Shown here one piece after another: positions 22,746 through 34,816 of a stretch of 64,000 nt of DNA. The notes beneath the pieces were generated by a model that did no database searches, was not told the DNA's origin, and saw only the letters and a program-made list of their open reading frames with translations. Location: the NCBI GenBank assembly GCA_027600665.1, contig JADGJL010000014.1, positions 56,319-120,318 of the forward strand, given 5' to 3'. The position numbers were made by a program, and so were the translations under genes. The DNA is from Irineochytrium annulatum (taxonomy: Eukaryota > Chytridiomycota > Chytridiomycetes > Chytridiales > Chytridiaceae). The stretch's first letter is position 1. Every line of letters starts with the position of its first letter.

Positions 22746-24473
22746 CTAAATATCCACCCTGCCCAACCTCCCGTAACAAAGCTCCCTTACCCGACTCCGG
22801 TAGTCATCCCAATTATGGTACGACCCCGTCAGTCGCCGGTGGCCCGTGAACGCGCTCCTCCCGTGCAAAACCCTCCAGTTGTCCATCACGACCGCGGTAC
22901 CAGGCGTCATCTGACTCCAGCACTCATTCTTCGGATCTTTCACGAGCCTCGTCCATTCCCTCAGCGCGGCGTAGAAGAGCTCCACGTCCTCCGGTGCAAG
23001 GCCGGAGAGCGTGGACCGGTCGTCGTTGTTGAAGCGGATCTGGTAGAGCGTGCCCGTCGATGGGTCAATGTTCAGGATCGGGTACGAACGGGGCGTCGGC
23101 GTGATGGTCACGTTGCCGTCCCCCGCCGAGTGGGCGGGCACGAGGATGCGCGCCAACGCGTCGTAAGCCCACGGCTGTGTCTCCTTCAGCTGCCTTGCGA
23201 GGTTGAACGCATCGACGTGCAAGGACTCCCCACCCTTGCCCTTGAACTCCAGCAAGTGGAACAGCTGCAGCCCGATGGGGTCCGTGAAGTACGTCGTATC
23301 GGTGTGCGCGGGGAGACCGAGGGTGGTGTAGGCAGTGTCGCCGTGGGCGAGGTTGGGCGTGAAGTCCCAGAAGCGGCCGTAGTGCGTCTCACGGATGAAG
23401 CAGATACGCTCGCCGAGGGCCTGGGTGTCCTCGGGCGTGGCGGGAACGCCGGAGGCGTAGGCAATACCGTAGGAGTCCAGGATGCGGAGCCAAGCCCCGA
23501 GGCCTTCGTCGCTGTTCATAATCTGGTTGGGCATATAAGGTTAACGTCATGACATGCCAAAGGAAGGTAACACTTACGTCTTTGAAGGGCACAGTGATGT
23601 CCTTCGCGTTCGCCATCAACTCCGCACCCCAGTACTTCAGATCCCTCCTAAATTTCACCGACTCTTCAGCGATCTTCGGGTGGTATGAGTGCGTCCGCAG
23701 CCAATCGAGGTCAAAGGTGGTCCGGTGGTTGGGATCCTCACCAACCCAGGTCAGAGTGACTGATTGCATGCCGGGGTCCAGGGTCGCGGACGCGATCTTA
23801 ATGTCAAGGGGAATCTGGTGGAGTGGTGAGGATCATGTGACAAGCATGGGAAGGTCGACAAGACTTACGTCAACCGTGCTGAGGAGCCTCTGCTTCGTGC
23901 CGGCGTGGTAGCATTTGTCGCACTTGCAGTGATCACGGAGCCATATGGGGTGGCTGAGAGGTCAACGGGGTTAAGAGCCCACGCTAAGGTCGAGAAAGCA
24001 AGAAAAGCAGCCAGAATACTCACTATGCAGACTTCCCATGTCCCAGAAACGTCACATGCAGCAGTCCATCGGCCCCGACGACAGCCGCCGACGTCGCCTG
24101 TCAAAAGGAGAACGGGTTAGCTGTCATGCTTGCATGGCGATCTCGTTGACAAAGCCGTGATCACGCCTCGTCCCATCGAATGCGAACCAATACCGACCTT
24201 AGCAGTTGCTGGCTGCACGCCCTCCATCTGGGTAGGCTGCCTGGTTCTCCTCGAACCGGTGCCCAGGGCCCAGTCCGGCAACGCAGTCCCTCTCGGCAAC
24301 CCCGTCCTCCCCACCCCCCCAGCGGGCGCGCCGCCCAGCGGCGCCGGCTGCTGCGTCGTGATCCCGGTTGGGTGATGCAGAAGCGAGGCGCTCAGTGGAG
24401 GGACCTCCGAAGCCGCCGGCACCGGGCTCGACAGATGCGATGATCGCCGTAGGTGCTGAACGAGCCGTCTCAT
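22746..24473 (-). CDS. TMLHE: Epsilon-N-trimethyllysine dioxygenase, carnitine biosynthesis
   Basis: Fe(II)/2-oxoglutarate oxygenase catalysing the first step of carnitine synthesis in mitochondria. Five exons (24473-24198, 24097-24024, 23953-23869, 23814-23578, 23522-22746) close to 482 residues. The N-terminus is Arg/Ser-rich like a mitochondrial presequence. The N-terminal zinc-binding domain reads HPIWLRDHCKCDKCYHAGT. The catalytic 2-His-1-carboxylate set is H and D in LPAHTDTTYF plus the distal His in DNWRVLHGRSAFTGHRR. The DNWRVLHGR block favours trimethyllysine dioxygenase over its paralogue gamma-butyrobetaine hydroxylase, though the final NWDDYRSR is less typical. The first intron uses donor GTCGGT, chosen by frame. 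Confidence 0.85.
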
Positions 24474-26077
24474 GGTGGTGATATGAAGCGATGCCCGAGG
24501 TGAGGACGGGGATTGCGGGATATGGGCGCGAACGTTAAGTGTGTTGATGGGAGATGTACTGGTTGAAACGCCACGGACGTCATAGTGGGCGCCTCCGATC
24601 CGATGAGTTGAGCCGATTCGCCGTGGCAGCCAAAGGATCAGCCATGTCAGCTGCCCACATCACACCTCAACCACGTCGCCAGTGCCGTGACGTGCTGCGA
24701 TGGCGATCATTTCGGCCGACGGCGTTCTCCACCTCGGCCTCGGCAGCTTTAGAAAAGTGCGATTGCCACCTTGCCGGCCATCGCACGCCGTGCACCGAAC
24801 GCCTTTTGTTTCCTCAGTCTCTGTTTTCCTTTGTTTAATGAGTCTCGACGCTACCAAGTCGCAAAGAAACAAAAAGAATGAACACGTTGCCCGCATGCTT
24901 CCACTGCCCTGATCTTCTTTTGAGCCCCTAGCGTCCGGCTCGCCAGGCGCGCCTCCTGTAGATCTAGATGCAGTCGACAGCAGATCCACCTTCTTTTTTC
25001 GTACTCTTTTACTTGTTGATCATTTGGTGATACGTACAACGCGTCACATTATAAGCCCGCAGCTACCGTTCTCGTGGCAAATAGCTCACCTATGCACATG
25101 TTATCACTTTGTTGAATACCGTATCCTTCAGAAGGTAAATTTTGTTTAAGGCGAACGTGACTAATATTTTTTTTCAATAGTTGGAACGCGTATGAACACT
25201 GCAACCGCTGAGGACAGCCGTTCGGACCAAGTGGCGCCGATTTCTTTGTGATGGAGCTTCGTTCGTGGTGGCCGAACGCATTTAATATTCCACACTTAAA
25301 GCAAACATTCACTCGTTTTACATTCAACGCGACTGCTTGCCATGGTGTCCTGCCACTTATTAGTAAGACCATAGCAAAGATATTCAAACCAACTCTACTG
25401 TCCAGCCAACCCAACTACCCCTCATCGTACTCTCTTGGGAGACCCCAACTACCCCTCATCGTACTCTCTTGGGAGTTGCATATTATTGTTTGGGGGATGA
25501 CGACCATACTACTTACAAAAAAAAAAAGCACCTTTCCCATCGCCGCTTGGTGCGCCTGATTGAAAGCACGGGCCACCACCCGCCAGAGCGACGCCGATTA
25601 TGACTTCGCCCACCTCGGCCGAACTATGGCTATTGTTCACGTATGCTTATATGCTCATGAGCAGGACGGGGTTGCTGTGCGGTGCAGATGTGATGCGGTG
25701 CAGCCTAACCCTTCAAACTCCGCCCGCTCATATGAATTGGGGCGCATTTCCATATTTCCCTGCAATCGTCGGACCCTCATCTGATGCCGCATGCTTTGCG
25801 CCCCTGCCCGCATCTGCCATGCAGTGAGTGATCGTCATTATACCTTGTCTGGGAGCTTTTCGTCTTTTGTTTCAAAACGCGAATTTTCTTATCGAAACGT
25901 CATTAAGTGGAAGCCCTGCCTGACACGGAAGCCGGCTTCATCGAATCCATCATTCCGTGCTTCAGGAGCTCTTCGAAGGCGACGGTGCTGACGAGGTAGC
26001 CTTCTTCGCACCCGTCTCCGGAATCCTACACGCGTTCATCGCGCTTGACAGCCTGGTCGACAAACCGTCATCCGATC
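24474..26077. other. 1.6 kb spacer, mostly featureless, with a possible zinc-finger relic
   Basis: Between divergent TMLHE and the WSC gene. A minus-strand ORF at 25414-25049 contains VCFKCGILNAFGHHE and later LGPNGCPQRLQCSYAF, reminiscent of a degenerate GATA-type finger with one cysteine of the second pair lost; this is weak. A 34-bp tandem duplication lies at 25.4 kb. No other gene or RNA recognised. Confidence 0.3.
25411..25475. repeat. Two-copy tandem repeat, 34-bp period
   Basis: The 31-base unit beginning CCAACTACCCCTCATCG at 25411 recurs without mismatch at 25445, separated by three bases. Non-coding; likely a slippage duplication. Confidence 0.9.
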
Positions 26078-29000
26078 ATGAAGCTCGACTTCCTGGCGCG
26101 GGTCGGGGTCCTGGCCGGTGTGGCCCTCTGGCCCATGGCCGCCCCCGTGGTCGCCTTAGATCCCACAGACTTCGTCACGCACCGAGGCACCAACGACCGG
26201 AGCGGATACATCCCGAACTCCAACCTCTCACCGCAGGCCGTCAGCTCTTCCCTCTTCACCAGCATGTTTACCACTAACGGCAATCCCGGCCTGCTCCTCC
26301 CAGTTCGTTCATTTCTTCCCGCACATTTAATTTTTTCTCTTATCGTGTCATTCTCACATGGTTTCATTAGTCCGTCAACGGCATCCCCGCGTCCGAGACC
26401 TACGCATCGCCCTTGACCTACACCTACCCCGGTACCACTCAACAGGTCGTCGTTCTCGCGACTCAGACAAGTAACGTCTACATCATCGATGCGTCCTCTG
26501 GCGCAATTTTGGCCTCCACTAACCTCGGGCCGCGGTTTGTTATTACCAACGAACGCACAGGAACACCTTACCCTGTCTATGTCTGCGGCGACCTGACACC
26601 CGATGTCGGGGTAACAGGCACGCCCGTGATCGACCCCACCACGTCGACCGTGTACATGTGGGCAAAGACCTACATCAATGGGGGTACCGGGCCCACGAAC
26701 ACGAGATATAGGCTGCATGCGCTGGATTTGCACACGCTGGAGGAGAGGGCGCATTTCCCGGTGGATGTGGAAGGGATCATGCCGGACAATGTGCACGACG
26801 TCGGCACCGTGCCGGACAATGCGCAGGATGCGAGCGTGACTTTCCAGGCGTACTATCAACTGCAAAGACCTGCCTTACTTTTGTTGGATGGAGTTGTGTA
26901 TGCGGGGTTCGGCGGCCATTGGTAAGCCGTTCATCTTTGTTGTTATCTGCTTCACAACTCAATACGATACAGCGACATTGGGCCGTACCAGGGTTGGATT
27001 ATCGGCGTTGATGCCGCGGCCGGAGGGGTCGTGAACTCCTGGGTCACCGAATCTGGCCCGCATCGCGTTGGCGGCGGCGGCATTTGGATGTCGGGGGCGG
27101 GCCTGGCATCAGATCAGTCCGGCCGCTTCTTTGTCGCGACGGGAAACGGCTTGTCTGTCAATCTGCAGGGCCCTCTCGCCTACAACAGCCCTCCTCAGCT
27201 CTTGGGCATGGCCTCGGTCGAGTTCAGCGTGAACTCGTCCAGGAAAATCAACCCAGTCAACTTCTTCACGCCTTACGACTTCTCAGATCTTGACAAAGGG
27301 GACGAGGATATGGGGTCCGGCGGAATATCGTTGTTCCCGTCTGTCGGTGACTTCGCCGGGAGCACCATCTCCGTCGCGGGCGGGAAGTCGAACTATGTGT
27401 ACGTGATGAACACAAATAAGCTGGGCGGACTCGCGACGGGTGGACTGGGGCTTGACAAAGTGTACATGAAGATGCCGACACCCGGGAGCATGTATTCGCA
27501 GGCAACTGCGTACCCGTACGAGGGGGGATGGATGTATATTAACCCCGTTGGCGGTCCTTTGAAGGTTTACTCGTGAGTGTATAATCTGCACCCCGATGCG
27601 TGAAGTTCTAATGATTACGTTGCAATTTAATTAGGTTCCAGCCCCACAATGGCCAGATTAACTTCGCGGAGGCCACGACTGCACCTGTGAATCCACTGTT
27701 GGGCATGTCCTCCCCGCTCGTCACCTCCCTCAACAACGCGGCCGGCACTGCAATCCTGTGGTACCTGGACTCCTCGGGCACCCTCCAAGCTTACAACGCC
27801 GTCCCATCTGCTGCGGGCACATTGACTCAGATTTTTAGCGTAAGTCACCTTTTGCAGCGTCGCAAATAATTAACGATGCACGATACCATGAAATAGTACC
27901 AAATCCCTGGCACCTACCCTGTCAATAAGTTCGTGTCCCCTTCCTTCGGCAACGGCAAAGTCTTCGTCATCGCCCGCGATACTCTCTACGCCTTTGGAGC
28001 GCCTACCAGCTTCCCGCTCAAATCTCCCGACACAAATTTCGGCTCCGTCGTCACCGGCACCTCCTCTACCCTCACCGTGGTGCTCACTGCGGCGGCTACC
28101 ATTCAAATCACCTCTATTTCAATCACGAACCCGGCTTTCACGCTCGTTAACTCTCCAGCGTTACCGCTGTCGGTGAGCGCTGGCGCGACGGTCCAGCTCC
28201 AGGTCAAGTTTGCGCCAACTGCTGTCGGGGCCGCCCAGGGCGTGCTGAACATCTTTACGTCTGGCGCTGTCCAGCCGCTCCCAAACCAGGCCTTTGCAAA
28301 CCTGATTGGGCGGGCCCTGGCACCCTCTGCGCTACTCACGTCGACTGTCTCCAGCGTCGGCTTTGGTGCCGTCATCACGGGCTCAACCGCTATATCGCAG
28401 AGCATCCTTATAGCAAACCAAGGCGCGACGGCGCTGACAATCTCTTCCGTTTCGACCATCGCGTCGCCCTTCTCGGTCTCTGGGGCTCCGACAATAGGCG
28501 CATCGCTGGCTGCTGGCGCAAATATCACCATTGAGATTACCTTCCTGACGGCCAAGGATGGAACGTATAGCCAGAATTTGATTATTTCGTCGTCAGGCGG
28601 GACCTTGGTGCGTCCCCTTGAATTACTCCTGTTTGCTGACCGGCTGTTCATTCAGAACATTCCTGTCACGGGCTCGTCAGCGGGGCCACCGGTCTTTGTT
28701 GTTCAAGTACAAGCTGTTGGCGGGGGTCTTACGACTGGCACAGGTGGGAGCTTACAATAATAGCCTTTACTCATTTCTCATTTCCGATACCAGCCATGAA
28801 CTTCGGCAGCGTCCTTCAGGGAAACGCACTCTCCCTCAATCTGGTGATCTCGAACACCGGTGCCAGTGCTTTAAAGTTCACTAAGAGCAAACCACCCGTC
28901 GTTGGTCAGATCCTTCCAAACGTGACCATCACTGAGGCTAGCACCCTCGCCGCCGGCGCCCAAATCACTATCCCGATGATCTTTACTGCCCCGGCCGCAC

Positions 29001-31618
29001 AAGTAGCGACCCAACCTCAGCCCTACCTCGCCCAATGGGTCTTCAACACGAATGACCCAGCATCCACCGGTGCGACGGTCGTTACCTTCACGGCCCAGGG
29101 TGTGCCCTACGCGCTGCCCGCCTCCGTTGCGACATGGTCCTATATCGGGTGCTACACTGACCCTGGGAACCCTAGCATTCTCCCCTTCCCCGAGCTCACC
29201 ACCCAGTCGGCCACTATGACGGTTGAGGCCTGCATGACCAAATGCGCGAGCTTAGGCGCCGGCTACGCTGGTCTTCAGAACAACGCTTGCTCTTGCGGCC
29301 GCCTTCCGCCCCCGTCCTCCCTCGTGCAGCTTGAGACTTCCTGCATGACACCGTGCACCGGAAACTCTCGCGAGTTCTGCGGCGGCCCTGCAGGTTTCAT
29401 CGCCGTCTTTTCCAACGGCGCGACGGGTGCCAACAGCTACAAGCTGCCGGCGGGTTGGGCCCCGACGGCTGGTACTGGATGTCTTCTGGACAACGTAAAC
29501 AGCGCCAGGTCCTTCCCCGTCGGCAACGACGGAACCTACACGATCGAGGCATGCCTGGCAAAGGCCGCCGCGGGCGGTTACCCGCTTGCTGGGATGGAGT
29601 TCGGTGGGGAGTGCTGGCTCGCGATAGGCTTTTCGAACGCGACGAGCCTGGAAGCGCCCGCCGGCAGCTGCAGCATGGCATGCACGCAGGCTAATGGGCA
29701 GGCCGAGCTGTGTGGAGGGCCGAACTTGCTTACGGCCTTTGCGCTCAACGGGTTCGTAGCGCCGCCGGTCACGACGACTTCGGCCATTTGGACGGCTACG
29801 GCCACTTCGACGGCGCCGCCTACCTCCACCACGGCGCCCGGAAGTTGGGCCAGCCTCGGCTGTTTCGTTGACTCGGGCGCTCCAAGGGCGTTGACGCAGC
29901 TCCTCGGGGATCCAAAGTCCGTCGAGGCCTGCAAGGCTTTAGCCATCGCCGGCGGATACACTTTCTTTGGGTTGGAATTTGGCGGGGTAAGCTGTATTAA
30001 CCGCAGCCTTCCTCTTCGTGGTCTGACAATGTTTTTCTAGGAGTGTTGGGCTGACAACGCGCTCAACAAGGCCACCAGTCCGGCGGCGCCATCCACGGAC
30101 TGCAACATGGCTTGCTCGCAAAATGCGCTCGAGACATGCGGCGGGCCGAGCAGGATTTCCGTCTACTCCCTTAATGCGACACCTGCGTCGACGACTGCAT
30201 CAACGGGGGCCGCTAGCACCACCGCCATGGCAACGACCATCGCCACTGCAACAACAAGCACCACCACGTCTGCGGTCGCTGCACCGACCCTCCCGCCGCA
30301 TTGGGCGAGCATCGGCTGTTTAATCGACTCGGGCGCGCCAAGGACGCTGTCGCAGCTTCTTGGAAACCCTGAGACGGTCGAAACCTGCCAAGCGCTGGCC
30401 GTCGCTGGCGGCTACATCATATTTGGATTAGAGTATGGAGGCGAGTGCTGGGCGGACACCGCGTTCCGGAACACAACCGCTACGTTGGCTCCATCGGCAG
30501 ACTGCAATATGCCATGCAATAAGAACACGCTTGAGACATGCGGGGCGGGGAGCCGGCTGTCTGTCTACGCCCTCACCAGTTCACCCGTGACATCATCGAC
30601 CGCGAGCGCTTCAACGGTCGTCACCTCGGTGCAGACGGTGCCAACGTCTTCTACGACCACCATTACGTCCGTCGCCGGAACGTCTTCGTCTATCGGCACC
30701 TCCACTACAGTAATCGGTTCAACTGTGGCCACAGCGTCCACGTCGTCATCGTCCACCACGACCACGATGTCATCGACCAGTCAGTCTGCTCCATCCACCA
30801 CAACGTCCACAACAGCTGCAGCCACCCAAAGCGCCGCTGCCAGCTGGGCGAGCATCGGCTGCTTCATTGACTCCGGCGCACCACGGACGCTGTCGCAACT
30901 GCTTGGGAACCCAGTGACCGTTGAGGCCTGCAAAGCCCTGGCTATTGCCGGCGGCTACACGATGTTCGGTCTGGAGTACGGAGGCGAATGCTGGGCGGAC
31001 ACAGCGTTCAGAAATACTACCGTCACAGTAGCGCCGTCGATGGATTGCAACATGCCGTGTACGCAGAACACGCTAGAGACGTGCGGTGCCGGCAGCCGGC
31101 TGTCTCTTTACGCCTTCACCAGTGCACCCGCCGCATCGACCGCGAGCACTTCAACGGTAGCCGCATCAACGCAAGCGTCACCCGCCACTTCATCGTCCAC
31201 CACTACCGCGACAACATCAGCGGTTCCGACGAGTGCCTCCACCTCCGCCTCGACCGCCACCTCGATCACGACCACGACGCTGAAGACCACGTCATCCTCG
31301 CTCGCGACCGCCACCGCTACCCCTGGATGGACGTCCCTCGGCTGCCTTTACGACGGCGTGAAAGGCAACCCTCGCACGTTTATCAAGAACATTGGCAGTA
31401 ACCTCTCCGTCGAGGGCTGCCAATCCCTCTGCCTTAAGAGCGGGTACACGCTCGCGGGGCTGGAATATGGTCGCGAGTGTTGGTGCGACGTTAAGTTCGA
31501 GCTGCCGCTTGCATCCGTCCAGGCTCCGGCGGCGGACTGCAACATGCTTTGCAACGCGAACAAAAGCGAGATATGTGGGAGCGGGAACAGGCTCTCGGCT
31601 TATCAGTACATTTCTTGA
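26078..31618 (+). CDS. Large secreted protein: PQQ-like propeller, ASH-like repeats, six WSC domains
   Basis: Eight exons (26078-26302, 26371-26921, 26973-27572, 27635-27839, 27897-28607, 28656-28743, 28794-29986, 30041-31618) close to 1716 residues. A signal peptide is followed by a beta-propeller with quinoprotein-style blades (VVVLATQTSNVYIIDASSGA; GWIIGVDAAAGGVVNSW). Three ASPM-SPD-2-Hydin/choice-of-anchor-D-like beta modules come next (NFGSVVTG; VGFGAVITGS; MNFGSVLQGN). Six WSC carbohydrate-binding domains end the protein, starting WSYIGCYTD, GTGCLLD, WASLGCFVD, WASIGCLID, WASIGCFID and WTSLGCLYD, separated by Ser/Thr-rich linkers likely O-glycosylated. Extracellular, probably binding cell-wall or other glucans; enzymatic activity of the propeller is unproven. 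WSC 4 and 5 are nearly identical (recent duplication). No GPI or TM anchor seen at the end. Confidence 0.85.
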
Positions 31619-31965
31619 ATATCCTTTTCAGAATACCTGGCCTTTTTGGATTTATTTTCTCGGATGACAACGCGTCCGCTTTTCTTTACTTTACCTTTCT
31701 CCCGTTCTCCGTCTTCCTTATTTACCTTGATGAAGCCGCGTAGACAATAATTTGCAGTTAGTTAATTGCAAGCGAGGGCACTTCATTTACATTATAATTG
31801 TTCATTCATTTACGTACACTCAAAATAATGCCATTTACAAGACATTTGATAATAGGTATCAAGTTCAACAAAAGAAATCTATGCGTCATTAATAAGGGGG
31901 CCCGTGCTGTACCAAACTAGGTAGACCCGCAACAACCCTACCCGAACCACAATACAATTTCGACT
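31619..31965. other. Spacer between convergent genes
   Basis: AT-rich, with no ORF or repeat recognised; likely 3' UTR sequence of the WSC and carrier genes. Confidence 0.5.
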
Positions 31966-33097
31966 CTAAAATGACCCCAAACCCATCACCTTCCGAATCT
32001 GCTCGTACATAGGGAATACGATGATGAAGTGCGGAGCCAGCCGCAGATAGGACGGCAGCCAACCGCGGAAGAGAATGAAAGGTCCGTCGTTCTTCACGCT
32101 CTTAACAAAGCAATCCATCATCCCGCGGTATCGATTTGGGTCTGTTTCGGATTGGCTCAGCATTCTCGTTTTCCTGTTCCAAGCGGAAGAATTAGGGAAT
32201 TGATTTTACAATACTATGCACAGATAAGCTTACAAGACGTCAGCCGGCGCCGACGCCGTCGTCGCCATGACACCTGCCACCTACAATAAAGAAATCAAAC
32301 CACTTCGTTTGGAGACGGATGCACAAGGGTTCTTACCAGCGACGCGGACACGTGCAGCGCAACCCCCTCCTCCATAATCCCTCTCTTCTTCAAAAAATAC
32401 TTCGCCTCATCGTAACTCGCCAGCTGAGCACCCGTCAGCAAGCCGGCCCTCAGAAGCGTCGCCGACACGCCCCGATACATCCCTGTGATGCCCTCCTGCT
32501 TAAACACCTTCACAAACGCGTCGAACGTCCCGTTGTAGCTCGGCTTCTGGCCCTTGAAGAGCCCCGAGACATACACGCCGTCTCGAACCCGCCCGGCCTC
32601 CGTCTGCAATCGAATCTTGATCAGGTCCGTCGGGTTCGCCGCGATGGAGCCGATGACGCCCGCGAGGATGCCGCTCAGGAATTTCAGTATGAATGGCTCG
32701 CCTCCTGACTGCACGTCCTGTCGCACGACGACCGTCTGCAGCGACCGCTTCAGAGGCGCGTAGATGGCAAACCGTAAAGAGGAGTAGAGCATCTCCCTGA
32801 TCCACGTCGCAACGAGACCGTGCTTCCACAAGCTCCAGAGCCCTTCCTCGTGAACGATGCGGCGGGCCGTGTGCGCGAGGCCGCGGTACATGATGTCGCC
32901 GGACTTCGGCTGCACTTGCATGCGGATCTTTGTAACCTAGCGACCACCAGGCGTCAGATTTATTGGGAAGTTTGGCAGATCTGGCGCCTCACGTCGAAAG
33001 GGTTGAGAATGGACGACGAGATCAGGTTGCTCAGTCCACCTGCAAGCATGCTCAGGCCGAACTCGACGGCATCGCTGCCCGGCTCGACGTTGCCCAT
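31966..33097 (-). CDS. Mitochondrial solute carrier, UCP/dicarboxylate-like
   Basis: Inner-membrane transporter of the SLC25 family. Four exons (33097-32993, 32936-32337, 32280-32234, 32173-31966) close to 319 residues. Three repeats each carry the Px[DE]xx[KR]x[RK] signature: NPFDVTKIRMQ, NPTDLIKIRLQ and APADVLKTRML. Other conserved blocks: REMLYSSLRFAIYAPLK, GAQLASYDEAKYFLKKR and LRLAPHFIIVFPMYEQIRKV. The second-repeat and final blocks resemble uncoupling-protein-like/dicarboxylate carriers (UcpB group). Substrate cannot be read from sequence by eye. Confidence 0.9.
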
Positions 33098-33726
33098 TGG
33101 GGGTCAACGTTGGTCTCACTGTCAACGTTGCGACTTGTCAATATTTGACAGCCTTCGAAAGCTGCAGTCCTATAATATCCACGATGTCGTGTTGAGATGA
33201 ATCTAAACCTGATCCTGGTAATTTATTATCGTCACAACTGATCTCATCCAATGTCACGCAGAATGAAGATTAGGAACACAAGACATACGCTTAACGACAA
33301 TGCCACCACAGGATTACGTCCATCCCTTGCAAGTTGTCGAGCTCCTCAGCATGACACAGAAAGAGAGCTTTATTGCCGCGCTATCGCGTGCATCTGGCAA
33401 CAGTTACCCGAACTTGGAACCGTCAGCCTTCAAGGGGTACCCATAAAATACTCGACTGTTGACGGGTCGCTGCCCTTCCAAAGTGGCGGAACCGATGTCG
33501 ATGTCGAGGAGACTGGCTCTCAAGTCATCTCGAGCACGTACACGCGTGGGCCGTCCCGGAGGTCACGATCTGCAATGTCGAAAAACATGACGCTTTTAAT
33601 ATTTTTACTGTCACGAGCTGATGTACAACTCCCATTGAACGCCAGAATGCCCACATATGCCAACATATGCCGAGCTATCCTTCCCTCCATGTGCCCCAAC
33701 TACTTCTCAGCCTCGTGCGACTTATC
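33098..33726. other. Spacer with short unassigned ORFs
   Basis: The carrier promoter and the 3' flank of the amidase gene. A + strand ORF starting MPPQDYVHPLQVVELLSMT near 33300 (48 residues) looks protein-like but has no family and could not be extended by splicing. Nothing else recognised. Confidence 0.35.
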
Positions 33727-34749
33727 CTACTCCGACTTCCCCGCCACATCCGGATAGACGTCGAACCTCCTCTGCGTCGTGACGGGAATCGCCTGCCTCG
33801 TGTCCTCCATGACCTTTGGGTCGATGTCTGCGTAAATGATTTCGTCCTCGTGGCCGGCTTTCTGGACGACCTCGCCCATGGGGTTGACGACGGTCGAGTG
33901 GCCCCAGGCGATGTAGCCGGCGCCGGCGTCCCGCGCAGGAGAGCACGCGGCCACATAGATCTGGTTGTCGATGGCGCGGGCGCGTTGGAGGAGTTCCCAC
34001 TGTCATAAAAAAAAACCCAGGATTTTGTAAGGTATAAGAGAGTTGATCGATCTTCAAATCCGTCTCCATCCCAGCCCGTCCCTACACAAAGCGCATTTAC
34101 TTTTGAACACAAAAACTCACATGCAAAGGCCCCGTCGTCATATTGAACGCGCCCGGGTAGATCATAGCCACACACCCCTTCCTCGCCGCGATCATGGCCA
34201 TCTCCGGGAACCTTATGTCATAACAAATGCCCACACCAATCTTCCCAAACGCCGTCTCCACCATCGTGAGCTCGTTTCCCGGGCTCAACACTTCGCTCTC
34301 CTGAAATCTCATCTTCCCAGGCACGTCGATGTCGAATAGGTGCACCTTCCGATGGATTGCCAATCGCACACCCTTCGGATCCCAGATGGTGCAGGTGTTG
34401 TAGTACTTGTTGGCGACTTTAGCATCCTTCTCCGGGAAAGAGCCGCCGATGAGGTAGACGCTCGCGTCTTTGGCCATGGAGGAGAGGGCGATGGATGTCG
34501 GACCGTCGATGGGCTCGGCGTAAGTTGGGAAGTGAGAGGTGCCGTAGGGAGAGTTGAAGCATTCTGGACAAACGTGGTCAATGGAAAGCAGGTTATGGGC
34601 AACTGCGTACCGGGAAGAACGACGACGTTCGCGCCGCCTTCTTTCGACGCTCGCAGGACCTGCTCTCTCGCATGTTGCAAATTCTTCTCCTTGGACGCCG
34701 TCACGGCCAGCTGGGCAAGCGCCAGCCTGAACTTCGGGAACAGTGGCAT
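33727..34749 (-). CDS. NIT2: Omega-amidase NIT2-type nitrilase-superfamily hydrolase
   Basis: Hydrolyses 2-oxoglutaramate/2-oxosuccinamate, repairing transamination by-products. Three exons (34749-34611, 34563-34121, 33999-33727) close to 284 residues, the usual size. The catalytic triad is visible: Glu of a conserved early segment, Lys in [11 protein letters not shown] and Cys in [14 protein letters not shown]. Also conserved are [37 protein letters not shown] and the C-terminal [12 protein letters not shown]. The first intron splits the codon before ECFNSPYG. Divergent from the Ett1-like gene only 67 bp away. Confidence 0.93.
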
Positions 34750-34816
34750 GTCTGTCGCTGTCGAGATCGCAGAGATTTGACAATCGTTTTCCTGTCAACC
34801 ATCCTTTGCCTCGACT
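34750..34816. promoter_or_regulatory. 67-bp divergent intergenic promoter (NIT2/Ett1)
   Basis: The two start codons face away from each other with 67 bp between. Both 5' UTRs and core promoters must be extremely short or overlap the neighbouring coding exons. Inferred from layout only. Confidence 0.4.

Noticed and set aside
22671..23552. 293-residue + strand ORF
   Set aside because: Arg/Val-rich antisense shadow of the TMLHE catalytic exon.
26068..26865. 265-residue minus ORF
   Set aside because: Antisense to exons 1-2 of the WSC-domain gene; no motif.
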